Shown here: positions 23,265-35,208 of the stretch, piece by piece | Layout of the letters: every line of letters starts with the position of its first letter | How positions within the stretch are numbered: the first letter of the stretch is position 1 | NCBI RefSeq assembly: GCF_029407905.1 | Contig: NC_073632.1 | Location: forward strand, 57,770,964 to 57,834,963 | From: Bubalus kerabau | Taxonomy: Eukaryota > Chordata > Mammalia > Artiodactyla > Bovidae | Reading direction: 5' to 3' | DNA: 64,000 nt | Notes under the pieces: generated by a model | What the model was told of the DNA's origin: nothing | The model's database searches: none | Seen by the model: the letters and a program-made list of their open reading frames with translations, nothing else | Translations under genes and position numbers: made by a program

Positions 23265-23797
23265 GGTGAGTGGTCAGTCGCTCAGTCATATCTGACTCTT
23301 TGAGATCCCATGAACTGCAGCATGCCAGGCTTCCCTGTCCTTCATCATCTCCCCCAGAGTTTGCTCAAACTCATGTCCATTGAGTCAATGATGCCATCCA
23401 ACCATCTCATCCTCTCTCACCCCCTTCTCCTCCTGCCCTTCATCTTTCCCAGCATCAGGGTCTTTTCCAATGAGTTGGCTCTTCATATCAGGTAGCCAAA
23501 GTATTGGAGCTTCAGCTCCAGCACCAGTCCTTCCAATGAATATTCACAGTTGATTTCGTTTAGGATTGACTGGTTTGATATCCTTGCTGTCCAGGGGACT
23601 CTCAAGAGTCTTCCCCAGCATCACAGTTCAAAAACGTCAATTTTTCAGCACTCAGCCTTCTTTATGGTCCAGCTCTCACATCCATACATGACTACTGGAA
23701 AAACCATAGCTTTGATATGCAGACCTTTGTCACCAAAGTGATGTCTCTGCTTTTCAATACACTGTCATTCCTTTCCTTCTAAAGAGAAAGTGAGTGG
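23265..23797 (-). mobile_element. BovB LINE 3' fragment
   Basis: Reverse-orientation BovB 3' end at about 23274-23788, from 'tcagtcgctcagtcatatc' to 'ctctgcttttcaatacactg'. It contains the antisense of the ORF2 C-terminus, heavily mutated. Flanks GGTGAGTGG (23265-23273) and AGTGAGTGG (23789-23797) suggest a 9-bp duplication. Confidence 0.9.
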
Positions 23798-24559
23798 ATG
23801 TGGAGGGGCAAACTCAGAACAGCCAGCAGACTGTGTGTGATTAACAGTATCCAGCTAGGGGTAATACAAATATGGAGAAGAAAGACTATTCTAAATATAT
23901 ATTTTAAAGTATGTATTTAAAAAGTACATTTTATATTCAGTGACTATACTAAATCTTGAATTTTCAACATAAAGATTTATTAACTTTTATTAATTGAAAA
24001 TCCATTTTTTCTCCCAACAGTAAACCAATATGAAGCCAATAGTAAGATAATTAGTAAGAAGCGGTGCCAGCTATCATTCTGAAACAGAGGAGGGCCCTAT
24101 AGTCCTTCCCCTCCATGTACCCCATCTGCCTTTTGTCTGTAGAAAAACTGTAGCCCAAAGAATAAATTTAATCAGAGAAGAGAGAAAACGCAGAAGCAAA
24201 GGAAAGCAGTCAAAAGGACCAACGATAATCATTTAGTCATTAAGCTAAGTAAAGGACCTGCAGTTTCTCCTCAAAGGCACTCGATAATGTCCTGAGCCAC
24301 CTCCTTTGAACTGTTTTGAGGATACTGAAACCTTCACCAGGTGGAAGAAGTTAACTACACGATGACCAGAACGTAGCCATGACATAAGGTACCACAATTC
24401 TGAGAAAAGGCCTCAAAGAAATGGGAACAAACCACCCCTGGAACTGAAGATTAACTGTATTGAGAACAATCAAGATGAGTGATCAGACCATTGCATGATC
24501 AATTTCAGAGCAAACTCTGCTGTTCCTGCATGTAGCCCCATCCTCCCACTTATACACCC
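23798..24559. other. Unrecognised stretch
   Basis: No gene was recognised. Sequence around 24280-24560 is of ordinary complexity and could be an old LTR, but I cannot support a family. Confidence 0.3.
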
Positions 24560-24745
24560 CTGAAACTCTCCTTTACCTGAAACTAAAACTCCAGGCAATA
24601 GTGAAGGACAGGGAAGACTGGTGTGCTGCAGTCTATGGGATCACAGAGTCGGACATGACTCAGCGACTGAACAAGAACAACAAGACATTATAAATCAACT
24701 ATACTCCAATAAAAATATTAATATAAATAAATAAAATAAGAGCTC
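24560..24745 (+). mobile_element. L1 3' end interrupted by a BovB 3' tail
   Basis: The right part, 'ataaatcaactatactccaa' followed by 'taaaaatattaatataaat', is a typical L1 3' end with A-rich tail. The 'acctgaaactaaaactcc' phrase to the left fits the same L1. Between them, 24600-24683 is the last about 84 bp of a sense BovB ('gtgctgcagtctatgggatc' to 'cagcgactgaacaagaacaa'). Confidence 0.55.
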
Positions 24746-25735
24746 TTTTCCACTGATTGTCAGCTGTGGGGAGCTGGCCTTTGGGCACGTCTGCCCTCTC
24801 CCCTGGTTGCATACACAGGTATGCAGGATTAGACAATATACAAAAATTTATCAGAAATAACAATATGTAAAAATGTGTAATATATGTAATGTGCTTGCTT
24901 TTTTGGATAATAGAAAATACAGTCTTAAAATTTAAGGAAAGGGAGTGGGTAACCTTGAGAACATAATTTCTATTAGGGTGATGTTTAAATTCAAGATAGT
25001 TTCTAAAAAATACATGAACAGGTAAGTTTATCAGTATGGAGCTTTCTACCAGGTGCTTCTCTGAAACTGTGACTCAGTTTCAGTGTCACACTATTCTGTG
25101 TGTGAAAAAAGCACTATTCTGTGAATACAAAATTTTATGCTCTTAGCACACATGAAGTGTTTTCAAAGGTACTCAACTCTACTCAAAGGCTTTATATGCT
25201 AATTTTCATACACATCTAGCTCTGCTTAAATGATTTTATGTTAAATGCTTTAAATTAAATGTTTCAGATCTCAAAAAGTCATTAGTAAAAATAACTTGTT
25301 GACACTGATTGATATTAATAATCTCTACCATAAATAATTAATTTATGTTATTAGAGTTAAAACCACAGATCTGACTTTTAAGGGTTATATTGGTAAAGCT
25401 TCCCATACCACCTAGAGAGGACTAGGGGGGGCCTATAATTTCAGCAAAGCCCTACCAGACTGCAGGCAGGCAGTAAGACCAGCAGAGTGGCTGGTGGCCA
25501 TGGGGACACCCCTGTGATCTCCATAGTTGACATCTGAAGCTTCTTTCTCCTCCTCTGGGTTCTATCCTTCTGCTGGAGTTGTCCTCTGACTTCTGTCCAG
25601 TCCCTTAGCTTCCCTATTCCCATGGCATCTCTTTCTTAGTCAGTCCAGTCCCTGACACTACCAGGATGCCTTTCCTAAGTATATGGCATTTTAGAGTAAA
25701 CTTGCATGTTTCAGATATAAATAGGTTTCACTTAG
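24746..25735. other. Unrecognised AT-rich stretch
   Basis: No gene or repeat family was recognised. Confidence 0.35.
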
Positions 25736-25945
25736 GCTTCCCTGGTGGCTTAGCACTGAAGAATCCACCTGCAATGCAGGAGACAATGAAGTTCCAGGTT
25801 GGATCCCCTGGAGGAGGAGGGCATGGCAACCCACTCCAGTATTCTTGCCTACAGAATCCCGTGGACAGAAAAGCCTGATGGGCTACAGTCCACAGGGTTG
25901 CAAAGCATCAGACACGACTGAAGCAACTGAGCATGCACAAGAAAC
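25736..25945 (+). mobile_element. Bov-tA SINE
   Basis: Sense Bov-tA starting GGCTTCCCTGGTGGCTTAGC and ending after 'gaagcaactgagcatgcac'. A short deletion is present in the head-body junction, where the usual 'ccctgggttgggaa' stretch is missing. No clear target-site duplication was found. Confidence 0.9.
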
Positions 25946-28900
25946 ACTGAATAGAATCAACTCAGGTTATCTAGAACAGTGATGCTCTTTTGAGGACACT
26001 CTCTTCCCAGTTTGACTTATTTCATCTCAGTAAAAGAGAGCCCCACCCTGCATCCCAGTAGAACCTTCTTTTTCCTTCTTCATTCATCTCCCTGATTCCC
26101 TCACCCTGGATCTCTCCTGTTCTTCCTCCTTCCTTGCTTGTCCTATGTTTTCCCAGAGAAATCATTATCCATTGTCCCCTAGACCTGAGTTAGGACATCA
26201 TCAATGGGAAATTTCCAACCAAAGCATTTCTTTGCCATCATATAAAACAATGTGACCATTTCTTGATTTTTTACACAGGGCTGAATTCCATCTAGGGTTT
26301 CTACTCTTTACTCAAGCATGCCTCCTAAGAGAATAATACGTAAAGAGATGAGGAAGACCTTTTGGGGTCCATGAGGATATTCCCAGTTCTTAGTAGGAGA
26401 GCCATAGGAGCTCTTTGCTTGACTGGAAAGCAACTGTAGATTTTTAAAATTTCTTCCAAATTTCAGAATCCTCATTAAAAGGGTGAATATTTCACAAATT
26501 CTCCTGGTTGAATATTCTTCTGTTGTTAAAATAAGTTCCAGGATATTTGTAATCATCTTTTCAATAATATATTATTAACTTTTCCACCCACATTGAAGTA
26601 AGGTGAGAGTCTACTCTTCCTAGAAACTAATTAAAATGTTAAAATGATATTATCATCGTAAGAAGAATCCCAGTGAGAAGCCCTTAGACATCACCATGTC
26701 ATTTTATAGCACGTAGGTCCAATTTAAATATATCTGTATAACATAAGTCTGAGGCAAGATTGAACTGGAACCAGATATTTATAAACAGATTAAAGTCTCA
26801 AAATTCATTCCTAAGCCTTTTTGTTAAAAATGTTTTTATAAGCATCCACTCACCCCACCTGTTGGGCAGAACTGACACACTTCTGCTCTGGTAGCAAATT
26901 TCCTCATATCTGTAGAAACTCATAAATTAGAAGTTCATAGGTCTGGGAGATTCCTTACTGAAGAGAAGGCATTGTAACCAAACCATCATCAAACCCTACA
27001 ATCAAAGAAATACAATCAGCAGCACTCTATGGAATCATCTGACTTTTAAAACATGAATAGTGGCTTAGCATGTACTCCAAAAAAAACCAAGTTTCAGACA
27101 AAATGTCCATATGCATCTGGCCTTTTTGGTAGAATGTAAGTATTGATACTACCACCCTGTTTCTGAACTCACTCCCAAATAGAGCCCCAAATAAAGTTAG
27201 GACCATAGAGATGGTTGAAAGTGTTTCCAGCCATCTGTTTGTTTCACAGATGTGTGAACTTAGGATCAGAGAAACACAGCCCTGGGCCCAGGTAGCCCAG
27301 GAAGTGGGAGATGAGAGTCCCAGCCCACTACAAGGGGCGATACTCTTTCCCACTCATGTAAGAGTCACAAGGAGAGTCAGGGGATTTAAGATCACAGTGC
27401 TTTTAACTCGCTTGTTACCAAGTCTTTGTTCAATCTAACTTGTGGTACTGAAGTCTTGTTTGTAGAGGACTTCAGTTATTTCAGAAATCAAAATAAATTG
27501 TAGGAATATTTAAAAGGAAGATCCAGACTTAAAGACATTTCTTAAGTTCCATGATCCAAGGAAAGACCTGAGTGTTTGAAATTGTATATTCCCCTTCTTT
27601 TTCACAGTGTCACTCCTTTCTCTAAATGACATTTCATCTGACAGTTATAAGCCCCCTTCTCGCCAGTTTCTCCCTTACATGTTACATTCTAAATCCTCTG
27701 TGGTAGAACAGACAAGACATTCTGAGCTGAGGGCTTCTCCACCACATCTGCTCCCATTAATCTCTGGTCCCTCTCACATCCATGTGTGAGTGACGACAAA
27801 AACAAAGGCAGGCCTGCGGCTGGAAGGGGAGTACAGCTGAGGACTTGGGTTACTTGTCTTTCTTTGATGTCCGTGGTTAACAGAAATGTAACTGTCCTAC
27901 CTCTTGGATTTGCCTCTGTTCATAACCGGTGTTCCTTTTCTCCGTAATCAACTTTCTTCTGCTGCCTGGTTCTTTACCCTGCTGTCCTCTTTGACGACAA
28001 CACTTCCCAGAGGAGAATGGCCGAGAACTCCCCTGAGTGGACGTGGGATCAGTGCCTCTACAACAGGATGGAAGGAGGGGGAGCTTAAGAAGCTTTCATG
28101 TACACTGGGTGTGTGGGCTAAATGGGCAGCACATTCTGACTTTTTCTAGGCAGACGACAGAGTCCAAGGGGAGCCCATCTATCTAGTGGGTTGAGCAAAG
28201 TGACACGGCAGCAGCTGTACTGAGACCCCCCAAGGCTGTAGCTGTGCTCAGGACAAGCTGGTGGCAGCCACATGGCTCATGATGGTCCAGTGATTGGCAG
28301 CTTGGGTCCATAGTCCAGCCAGTAGCTGGAATAAAGAGGACATTTCCAGCCCAAGGAAGATAGGAGGCAGGATGAGACTTGGGTCTGGGCCTTGAAAAAC
28401 CTCCAGGGGCATCTTTTAAATTTCATTCTTTGCAACCAGCCAAACCAGGGTAGAACCTAATGAAAAAGAAAAGACTGAGGGACTGGACAAGCACAGTAGG
28501 CCATAATACAGTCTGATTCAAGTTTGAAGGGATCATTCTGCCTCTGTGGAATGCAGCCATCAGGAATCTTTGTAAGAGACCCAAAAAAGACCTGAAGAGA
28601 ATTGATTCGTTAACTTTACTGAAAAGTTCAGGGGAAGAAAGGGCTTTAGGCAGAGTTTGATGGAGTATGTTACTCCATTTCTCTGAGATTCTGACAGCTC
28701 TGCCTTCCAGTGTGGCGGCTTCATCCTAGGCTGACTGGTTAGGATGACTGCCAGTCCACACACCCCCATGTTACCTCCTTCCTACAGGGGGAGATAGCAG
28801 GATGGCTCCTACCAACCTTAGGACAAATGCCCTGAGCTTTAAGCTTACTGGACCATCTTGAACCAGTCCCTTGGCCAGATTAGGTGTGGGGGCTGACTGG

Positions 28901-29169
28901 ATGAGTCCTGGGTTGTCCAAACCAATCATTGTCATAACACGTCTTGCATTTTCCTGGTAGGCTTTAAATCATCAGGACTTGCACTGGGGGTGGGGGTAGG
29001 GCCAGTCCCACACAAACCACATAGCTGTCACAGTAGAGAGAGGTGACTGGGATTGGTCAAGACAACCACCTTATCCACTACATGGAGGAAGAGAGAAGAG
29101 AGCAGAACTAGACAGAATACTTTTGACATCACTGTGGAGTTAAGAGAGGAGAGGGAGTTGGCCTGAGAT
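25946..29169. other. 3.2-kb unrecognised stretch
   Basis: No gene, RNA gene or confident repeat was recognised. Composition is less AT-rich from about 27.6 kb onwards. Several open frames of 60-118 codons (for example 27027-27353 and 29028-29384, both minus) lack recognisable domains. Old repeat remnants are likely, but I cannot name them. Confidence 0.35.
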
Positions 29170-29245
29170 GTGGCAGGTGGCGCTAGTGGTAAAGAATCCA
29201 CCTGCTGATACAGGAGACGCAGGAGTGTGACCCCTGGGTCAAGAA
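29170..29245 (+). mobile_element. Bov-tA SINE, head fragment
   Basis: Only the tRNA-derived head remains ('gcaggtggcgctagtggtaa', 'tacaggagacgcaggagtgt', 'acccctgggtcaagaa'). The BovA body is absent. Confidence 0.7.
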
Positions 29246-31206
29246 CAGCCATGATACATGTTGTAGCACTTTCATACCCATTCATTCTGCAACTCTGGGA
29301 AATGAACACTGTGGATATTTTTATTCCCTCTCTGCTTAGATGAAGAGACTGATCCAACACTACTTGGTGCCAGAAGGGATACATTTTATCTAACTATGTA
29401 AATGTATGCAACTGGATGAGACTTCCAAGTAAACAAAGAAATTGGGTAATTTTAATTTTCTTCACTCTCTAACAACAGCATAAGGGGTGAGGTAGTTACT
29501 TTGTGATGATGCTGTAGAGAAGGATGAGCATCTAAGTGGCATCCTAATTATCATAAAATCCCTCTAAAGATCCCCAGGTTTCCCATCTGCAGAGGACACT
29601 GGAGGAGGCAGCACTTGGAGGCGGATGGCTCTGAATGCTAATGGAGCTATTGTTCTCTCCCGAGTAGGTCCAGGGATTCGTCTGCCCCGAAGGGAGGTGC
29701 CAGGGAGCCACACACTCCTGCTGTCTTTCAAGGTCAGCTCTAAGGTCATGTTATTCTCCTCCAGGCTGGCAGGACTTCTCTTCTCACCCTGCAGGGCCCC
29801 ACACTGTCATCTGTCAAGAGCTCCCTCTAAATTTCAATGCAGATGAAATGCACCCAGACCATGTGTTACAGCAGTTTGAAAACAGTTATATGCGCGAAAG
29901 AAATTTCAGCTCATTTGGGCAAAAGGCATTTCTTCAGTACCTAACATCTTCTGCACAAGATGTTAAAAGACATTTGATTTAAGGCCATGGATATGAAGCA
30001 TTTAAAACAAAATTTTATATTCCCAAAAGGTAATGCCTCTGTGTATATATACATATGTACACACACATATATATAGCAAAAACCAATGGAAAGTGGAAAA
30101 CCATATATCAATGTGTTTCCCTTATTTATACCATTAGAAAATAATATCTCCCAAAGCAGGAACCATACCAGCTATGTGCTCTTTATCTTGGCTCGGCACC
30201 TAGTGCAATAAAACCAGACAAATGCTATTCACTGATTCAATATAAGTCAGTCTGTTTAAATGAAAGTAGAATTGATTTGGATTGATGCCTATGCCTGCTT
30301 TATTCTCTGCCCCCCCCCAAAAAAACCTGCAATTAATTATCTGCCAAGAGTGACCAAAACAAATGATATTGTGTAGGAAGATTGACTAAAATTTAAAAAA
30401 CCTCTTTATCACCACATTGGGCTATTAATTAGCATAAATCCTAATTAGCATGTGCAACAGGTCATGTTATTCCAAATGTGCACAAGAGTAATGTTTGTTG
30501 AAAACATAAAGTAAGAATGATGTACTTTAAGTGTATGAAATATTTCTTTTCAAATCTAGTTCCTGTGCTTCAAAAATTACTTAGTGGGAATTTTACCTAA
30601 CATTTTTTTGAAAAGAAGTTATCAACAGATTCTGAATGATTACTTCTTCATTAAAATATCTGTTGTTGTTTTTTTCCTTTACTGTATGGAAAGGAGCGCC
30701 TCTGTTGTGTATGTTGAATGAAACCTTTCCACATCATGACTGGCATTTATGCCTAAAAGTCCTGTTCTCTAAAACATCCTGGTCAAATAAAAGGGACCTA
30801 GGCCACATGTTCTTAATTCACTTTATAACATTTTAAAAACTGAAGAGTAGACAATTCTAGAATGTAGAACATTCTGTTCTACAGACTCTTCAAAAAAGTC
30901 AATAATGTAAAAAATGAACTAAAGAGGCCAATGGACTGTTCTAGATTAAAAGATGTAAAAGCAACACAGACACAAGCTGTGCGTGAAGTTTCATTAGATG
31001 CAGGAATTTTTAAAAGGCTACACAATAAATTGTTTGGGGGACAGTTGGGAAACTGAGACTACATTTTCCACTAGGGAATTATTATCCATTTTTTGGTGAA
31101 AGAAATATGAGTATTTATTATATTGTTCTTTCAACTTTATTGTAGGTTTAAAAACTTCAAAAAAAAAAAAAAAACTTCAAAAAAGAACCTTTCAAAACTT
31201 CAAAAA
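29246..31206. other. Unrecognised stretch with simple repeats
   Basis: No gene was recognised. It contains a TA/CA-rich patch near 30040-30075, a C run followed by an A run near 30310-30327, and A-rich 'aaacttcaaaaaa' repetitions at 31148-31206. The perfect steroid-receptor-type palindrome at 30864-30882 is listed separately. Confidence 0.35.
30842..30891. promoter_or_regulatory. 50-bp imperfect palindrome with a consensus glucocorticoid/androgen/progesterone response element
   Basis: The core AGAACATTCTGTTCT (30866-30880) has both half-sites of the steroid-receptor consensus AGAACAnnnTGTTCT without a mismatch. The palindrome extends to GTAGAACATTCTGTTCTAC (30864-30882). Outer arms GAAGAGT (30842-30848) and ACTCTTC (30885-30891) also pair. 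Receptor binding is inferred from the motif only. Confidence 0.5.
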
Positions 31207-31292
31207 ACTTCCCTGGCAGTCCAGTGGTTAAAATTCCCTGCTCCCAGTGCAGGGCACACAGCTTTGATCCCTGGTCAGTGAACTAGGATCCT

Positions 31293-31440
31293 GCATGCCA
31301 TGCTGCTGCTGCTAAGTCGCTTCAGTCGTATCCGACTCTGTGCAACCCTATAGATGGCAGCCCACCAGGCTCCCCCGTCCATGGGATTTTCCAGGCAAGA
31401 GTACTGGAGTGGGGTGCCATTGCCTTCTCCGCATGCCATG
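31293..31440 (-). mobile_element. Bov-A2-type SINE, single monomer, with 10-bp target-site duplication
   Basis: Body 31303-31430. It is a GCT-repeat tail followed by one BovA monomer ending 'ggggtgccattgccttctcc'. It is flanked by a perfect GCATGCCATG duplication (31293-31302 and 31431-31440). It is inserted in the CHR SINE. Confidence 0.93.
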
Positions 31441-31446
31441 AGGTGC

Positions 31447-32487
31447 AGCCAAAAATTCAGTTCAGCTCAGTTACTCAGTCATGTCCAACTCTTTGTGACC
31501 CCAAGAACTGCAGCACACCAGGCTTCCCTGTCCATCACTGACTCTTGGTGCTTACTCAAACTGATGTCCATCAAGTCGGTGATGCCATTCAACCATCTCA
31601 TCCTTTGTCATCCCCTTCTCCACCCACCTTCAATCTTTCCAGCATCAGGGTCTTTTCCAAGGAGTCAGTTCTTTGCATCAGGTGGCCAAAGTATTGGAGT
31701 TTCAGCTTGAACATCAGTCCTTCCAATGAATATTCAGGACTGATTTCCTTTAGGATGGACTGGTTGGATCTCCTTGCAGTCAAAGGGACTCTCAAGAGTC
31801 TTCTCCAACACCACAGTTCAAAAGCATCAATTTTTGATGCTCAGCTTTCTTTATAGTCCAACTGTCACATCCATACATGACTATTGGAAAAACCTTAGTC
31901 TTGACTAGACAGACCTTTGTTGGCAAAGCAATGTCTCTGTTTTTTAATATGCTGTCTAGGTTGGTCATAGCTTTTCTTCCAAGGAGCAAGCATCTTTTAA
32001 TTTCATGGCTGCAGTCACCATCTGCAGTGATTTTGAAGCCCAAAAAAATAGTCTGTCACTGTTTCCATTGTTTCCGCATCTATTTGCTATGAAGTGATGA
32101 GACCAGATGCCATGATCCTAGTTTTATGAATGTTGAGTTTTAAGCCAACTTTTTCACTCTCCTCTCATTTTCATCAGAAAACTCTTTAGTTCTTCTTCGC
32201 TTTCTGCCATAAGGGCGGTGTCATATGCATATCTGAGGTTATTGATATCTCTCCCGGCACTCTTGATTGCAGCTTGTGCATGATCCAGCCCAGCATTTCA
32301 CATGATGTACTCTGCATACAAGTTAAATAAACAGGGTAACAATATACATCCTTGACATACTCCTTTCCTGATTTGGAACCAGTTTGTTGTTCCTTGTCCA
32401 GTTCTAACTATTGCTTCTTGACCTGCATTCAGATTTCTCAGGATAGGTCAGGTGGTCTGGTATTTCAATCTCTTGAAGCCAAAAATT
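31447..32487 (-). mobile_element. BovB LINE 3' fragment, about 1 kb, with 11-bp target-site duplication
   Basis: Body 31458-32476 in reverse orientation, flanked by a perfect AGCCAAAAATT duplication (31447-31457 and 32477-32487). It extends further 5' than the other antisense copies and includes the antisense of the region around the reverse-transcriptase active site. ORF2 is broken into short pieces (for example 31598-31795 and 31792-32043 on the minus strand). It is inserted in the CHR SINE next to a Bov-A2. Confidence 0.95.
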
Positions 32488-32586
32488 AAAAAATAAAATA
32501 AAATCTTATAAATAAAAATTTGTGGAGATAGGAACCCAAGGAGGAGGGAGGGAGTGTTCCTCAAGAAATTAAAAATAGGACTACCA

Positions 32587-32810
32587 TGTGTGTGTGCTCA
32601 GTCTCTCAGTTGTCTCCAATGCTTTGCGACCCTATAGACTACAGCCCACCAGGCTCCTCTGTCCATGGGATTCTCCAGGCAAGAATACTGGAGTGGGTTG
32701 CATGCCCTCCTGCAGGGCATCTGCCCAACCCAGTGATCGAACCCACATCTCTTATGTCTCCTGCATTGGCAGGTGGGTTTTAGCAGTAGCACCACCTGCG
32801 ACACCCCCAC
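32587..32810 (-). mobile_element. Bov-tA SINE
   Basis: Reverse-complement copy from 'gtgtgctcagtctctcagtt' to the tRNA head 'gcattggcaggtgggtttta' and 'accacctgcgacaccc'. No clear duplication was seen. Confidence 0.88.
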
Positions 32811-33279
32811 AAATGCTGAGGTACCCAATAGACACAGAGTCAATTATAGCAAATATTCTCAATTCCAATGCTTTGTATTTGAAATATGTAAATATTGTCA
32901 CAAGCACTGTTTCTTGCTCCCATTCAGAGTACAGCTCTTTGACAAATGATTTTTTAAGGAAAAAGAAAAACATGTAAAGTAGCTTCCATCTATTATTCTT
33001 TTGAACATTTGCCAAATATCTAAATACTGTGAAACCTAAGTTTTCTCAATATCTGCAGTTACAGTTGACAATATAAATTTATCCAATATATCTAAAATCT
33101 ATCCAAAAAATAGGAGCTCCAGGAAAATACTCTTTCCACAAGTCAAGATATTTAAAACCTCAACTATAAATTTCAGAAATATATACCTGCACATACTATT
33201 TGAGTTCTTCATAGTGTCTTCAATTTCTCTTTGGTTTTGTAGGAATGAATTTCAGTGTCTTCCATGTTACAGGATTTTT
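32811..33279. other. Unrecognised AT-rich stretch
   Basis: No gene or repeat family was recognised. Confidence 0.35.
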
Positions 33280-34310
33280 AAAATAAACTGTCTCTTTTAG
33301 AGTAATTTTAGATTTACCAGAAATCGCAAGGGTAGTCCACAGAGTTTCTGTATACTCTTTACCTTGTTTGCCCTACTGTTAACATCTCACATAACTGTGG
33401 TATATTAGTAACTGCATTACTATCTTCATTCAGGCTGCTATAACAAATGACCATTGACTGGGGACTTTAACATCAAACACTATGTCTCATATTTCTGAAA
33501 GCTGAAATCAGAGATCAGGGACCAGCATGGTTGCATTCTGGTGAGAACCCTCTTCTGGGTTGCAGAGGGCTGACGTCTTATACCCTCATGTGGTGGAAAG
33601 AAAGCTAGCTAGCTATCTGATCTCCTCTAATAAGGGCACTAATCCCATTCATGAGGGCTCCATCCTCCTGACCTAATCACCTCCCAAAGCCCCCACCACA
33701 AATACCATCACATTGGGATTAGTATTTCAACATATGAATCAGAGGGGGGAGACATAAGCATTTAATCATAACAATTACTAAATGCTATCATTTATTGAGA
33801 TTTCATTCATTTTCCCTAATGTCCTTTTTCTGCTCCAGGGTGTTACGAGAATTACATTAGATTACTACATTACATTTAGTTGTCATGTCTCCCAGCCACC
33901 TCTAGTCTATGAGTTTCTCAGTCTGTCTTTGTTTTTAATGACCTTGACAGTCTTGAAGTCCTGGTAAGATAGTTTATAAAATATCCCTCAATTTTCATTT
34001 GCTTGATGTTTTTCTTATGAGAGCCCTGGGATTATGGGTTCTAGGGAAGAATGTCACAGATGTGAAGTGCCTCTCCCATCACACAGTAGCAGAGGGCACA
34101 TGACATCAGCATGACACCACTAATTAGGTTAATTCTGACCACTTTCTTAAGGTAGTGTTAGCTAGATTTCTCTACTATAAAGTTATTTTGTTTGTTTGTT
34201 TTTACATTTTATTCTTTGGAAGCAAGTCACTAAGTCCAGTCTATACTCAAGGAGGAAAAAATAAAGCTCCAATTCCTAGGGAGGCATCCTGTTATTTACA
34301 TACAATATTT
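33280..34310 (-). mobile_element. Old L1 (L1M-type) fragment, split by a solo LTR
   Basis: Reverse-complement L1 3' UTR-like sequence. Left part: 'agtaattttagatttaccag' and 'tagtccacagagtttctgta'. Right part: 'tagttgtcatgtctcccagc', 'tgaccttgacagtcttgaag' and 'ggcacatgacatcagcatga'. The order fits one element interrupted at 33421-33773. Confidence 0.65.
33416..33778 (-). mobile_element. Solo MaLR-type LTR with 5-bp target-site duplication
   Basis: The reverse complement begins TGTTATGATTAAATG and contains the MaLR landmarks 'catatgttgaaatac', 'gggaggtgattaggtca' and 'ccctcatgaatgggatta'. It sits at 33421-33773, flanked by ATTAC on both sides (33416-33420 and 33774-33778), as expected for LTR-element integration. 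No internal (gag/pol) sequence is present. Confidence 0.75.
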
Positions 34311-34360
34311 GGTCCTCTGTAAGGAAGATTGTGTCCCTTTCCCCAATCTGTCTATTCTTT

Positions 34361-34598
34361 AAAAATATGTGGGTTAACCCGATGGCTCAGCAGTAAAGAA
34401 TCTGCCTGCCAATACAGGAGACAGAGGAGATGCAAGTTCGATCCCTGATGCAGGAAGATCCCCTAGAAAAGGAAATGGCAAACCACTCCAGTATTCTTTT
34501 CTGGGAAATCCCATGGACATTGGAGCTTGGTAGGCTATAGTCCATGAGGTCACAAAGAGTTAGATATGACTGAACATTCACACACAAAAAAATATGTG
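34361..34598 (+). mobile_element. Bov-tA SINE with 11-bp target-site duplication
   Basis: Body 34372-34587, a sense Bov-tA whose first bases are altered ('taacccgatggctcagcagt'). It is flanked by a perfect AAAAATATGTG duplication (34361-34371 and 34588-34598). Confidence 0.92.
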
Positions 34599-35208
34599 TG
34601 TGGTGGGGGGGATGCAAAATCAACTGTAAACCTATAATCAATCTATTTGTCCATGTAGTAACAAAAACATCAGCTGTGAAAGCATGTATTGAGTTGCAAT
34701 TATTCAAAAGAATGCCTGCACCCAGCTCCCAGATTTTGGTTTCTAAGTAACATTCTCCAAACTATCAATATATTTATAAATATAGAAAAATATATATATA
34801 TAGTGTAGACAAGACTTTTAAGGAGCATTACTATGAAAGAAAGAAGATAGGTATTAGCTTGATGTGATCAAAGCAAAGGTTTGAATTGCTGTTTTAAAAT
34901 AGGAAATGGAAAATAAGCACACATAAATTTCAATTAGAAAGAATAAACAGAGAAGGAGCATTTGATGCTGCCAAGAAGACAAAGGAAAACTGATGGATTC
35001 AAGCCTCCATTGAGGCAGAAGGGCATGAGGCCCAGGGTATGTGGAAGAATGAGGCTCAGAGAACAGAAGGGAAGCAATGCCATTAGGACAAGAGGTTCAA
35101 ATGTCAGCATGGCTGCAAGAAGTCAAAAGAGTCAATTCCTGATCTTTTCTATTTTCTCTGTGAACTAGGAGATGCTTGCAGGAAAGAATTGAAAGAATTG
35201 AAAAAGCT
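34599..35208. other. Unrecognised stretch
   Basis: No gene was recognised. There is a short (TA)n patch near 34790-34801. The 68-codon plus-strand frame at 34962-35168 is Lys/Arg-rich and matches nothing I know. Confidence 0.35.

Larger units (their letters stand above)
31207..32520 (+). mobile_element. CHR-type SINE split by two later insertions
   Basis: The SINE reads 'cttccctggcagtccagtgg' to 'ggatcctgcatgccatg' (31207-31302), resumes as 'aggtgcagccaaaaatt' (31441-31457), and ends in an A-rich tail with repeated 'taaaata' (32488-32520). Removing the Bov-A2 (31303-31430) and BovB (31458-32476), plus one copy of each target duplication, restores a collinear CHR element. Confidence 0.85.
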
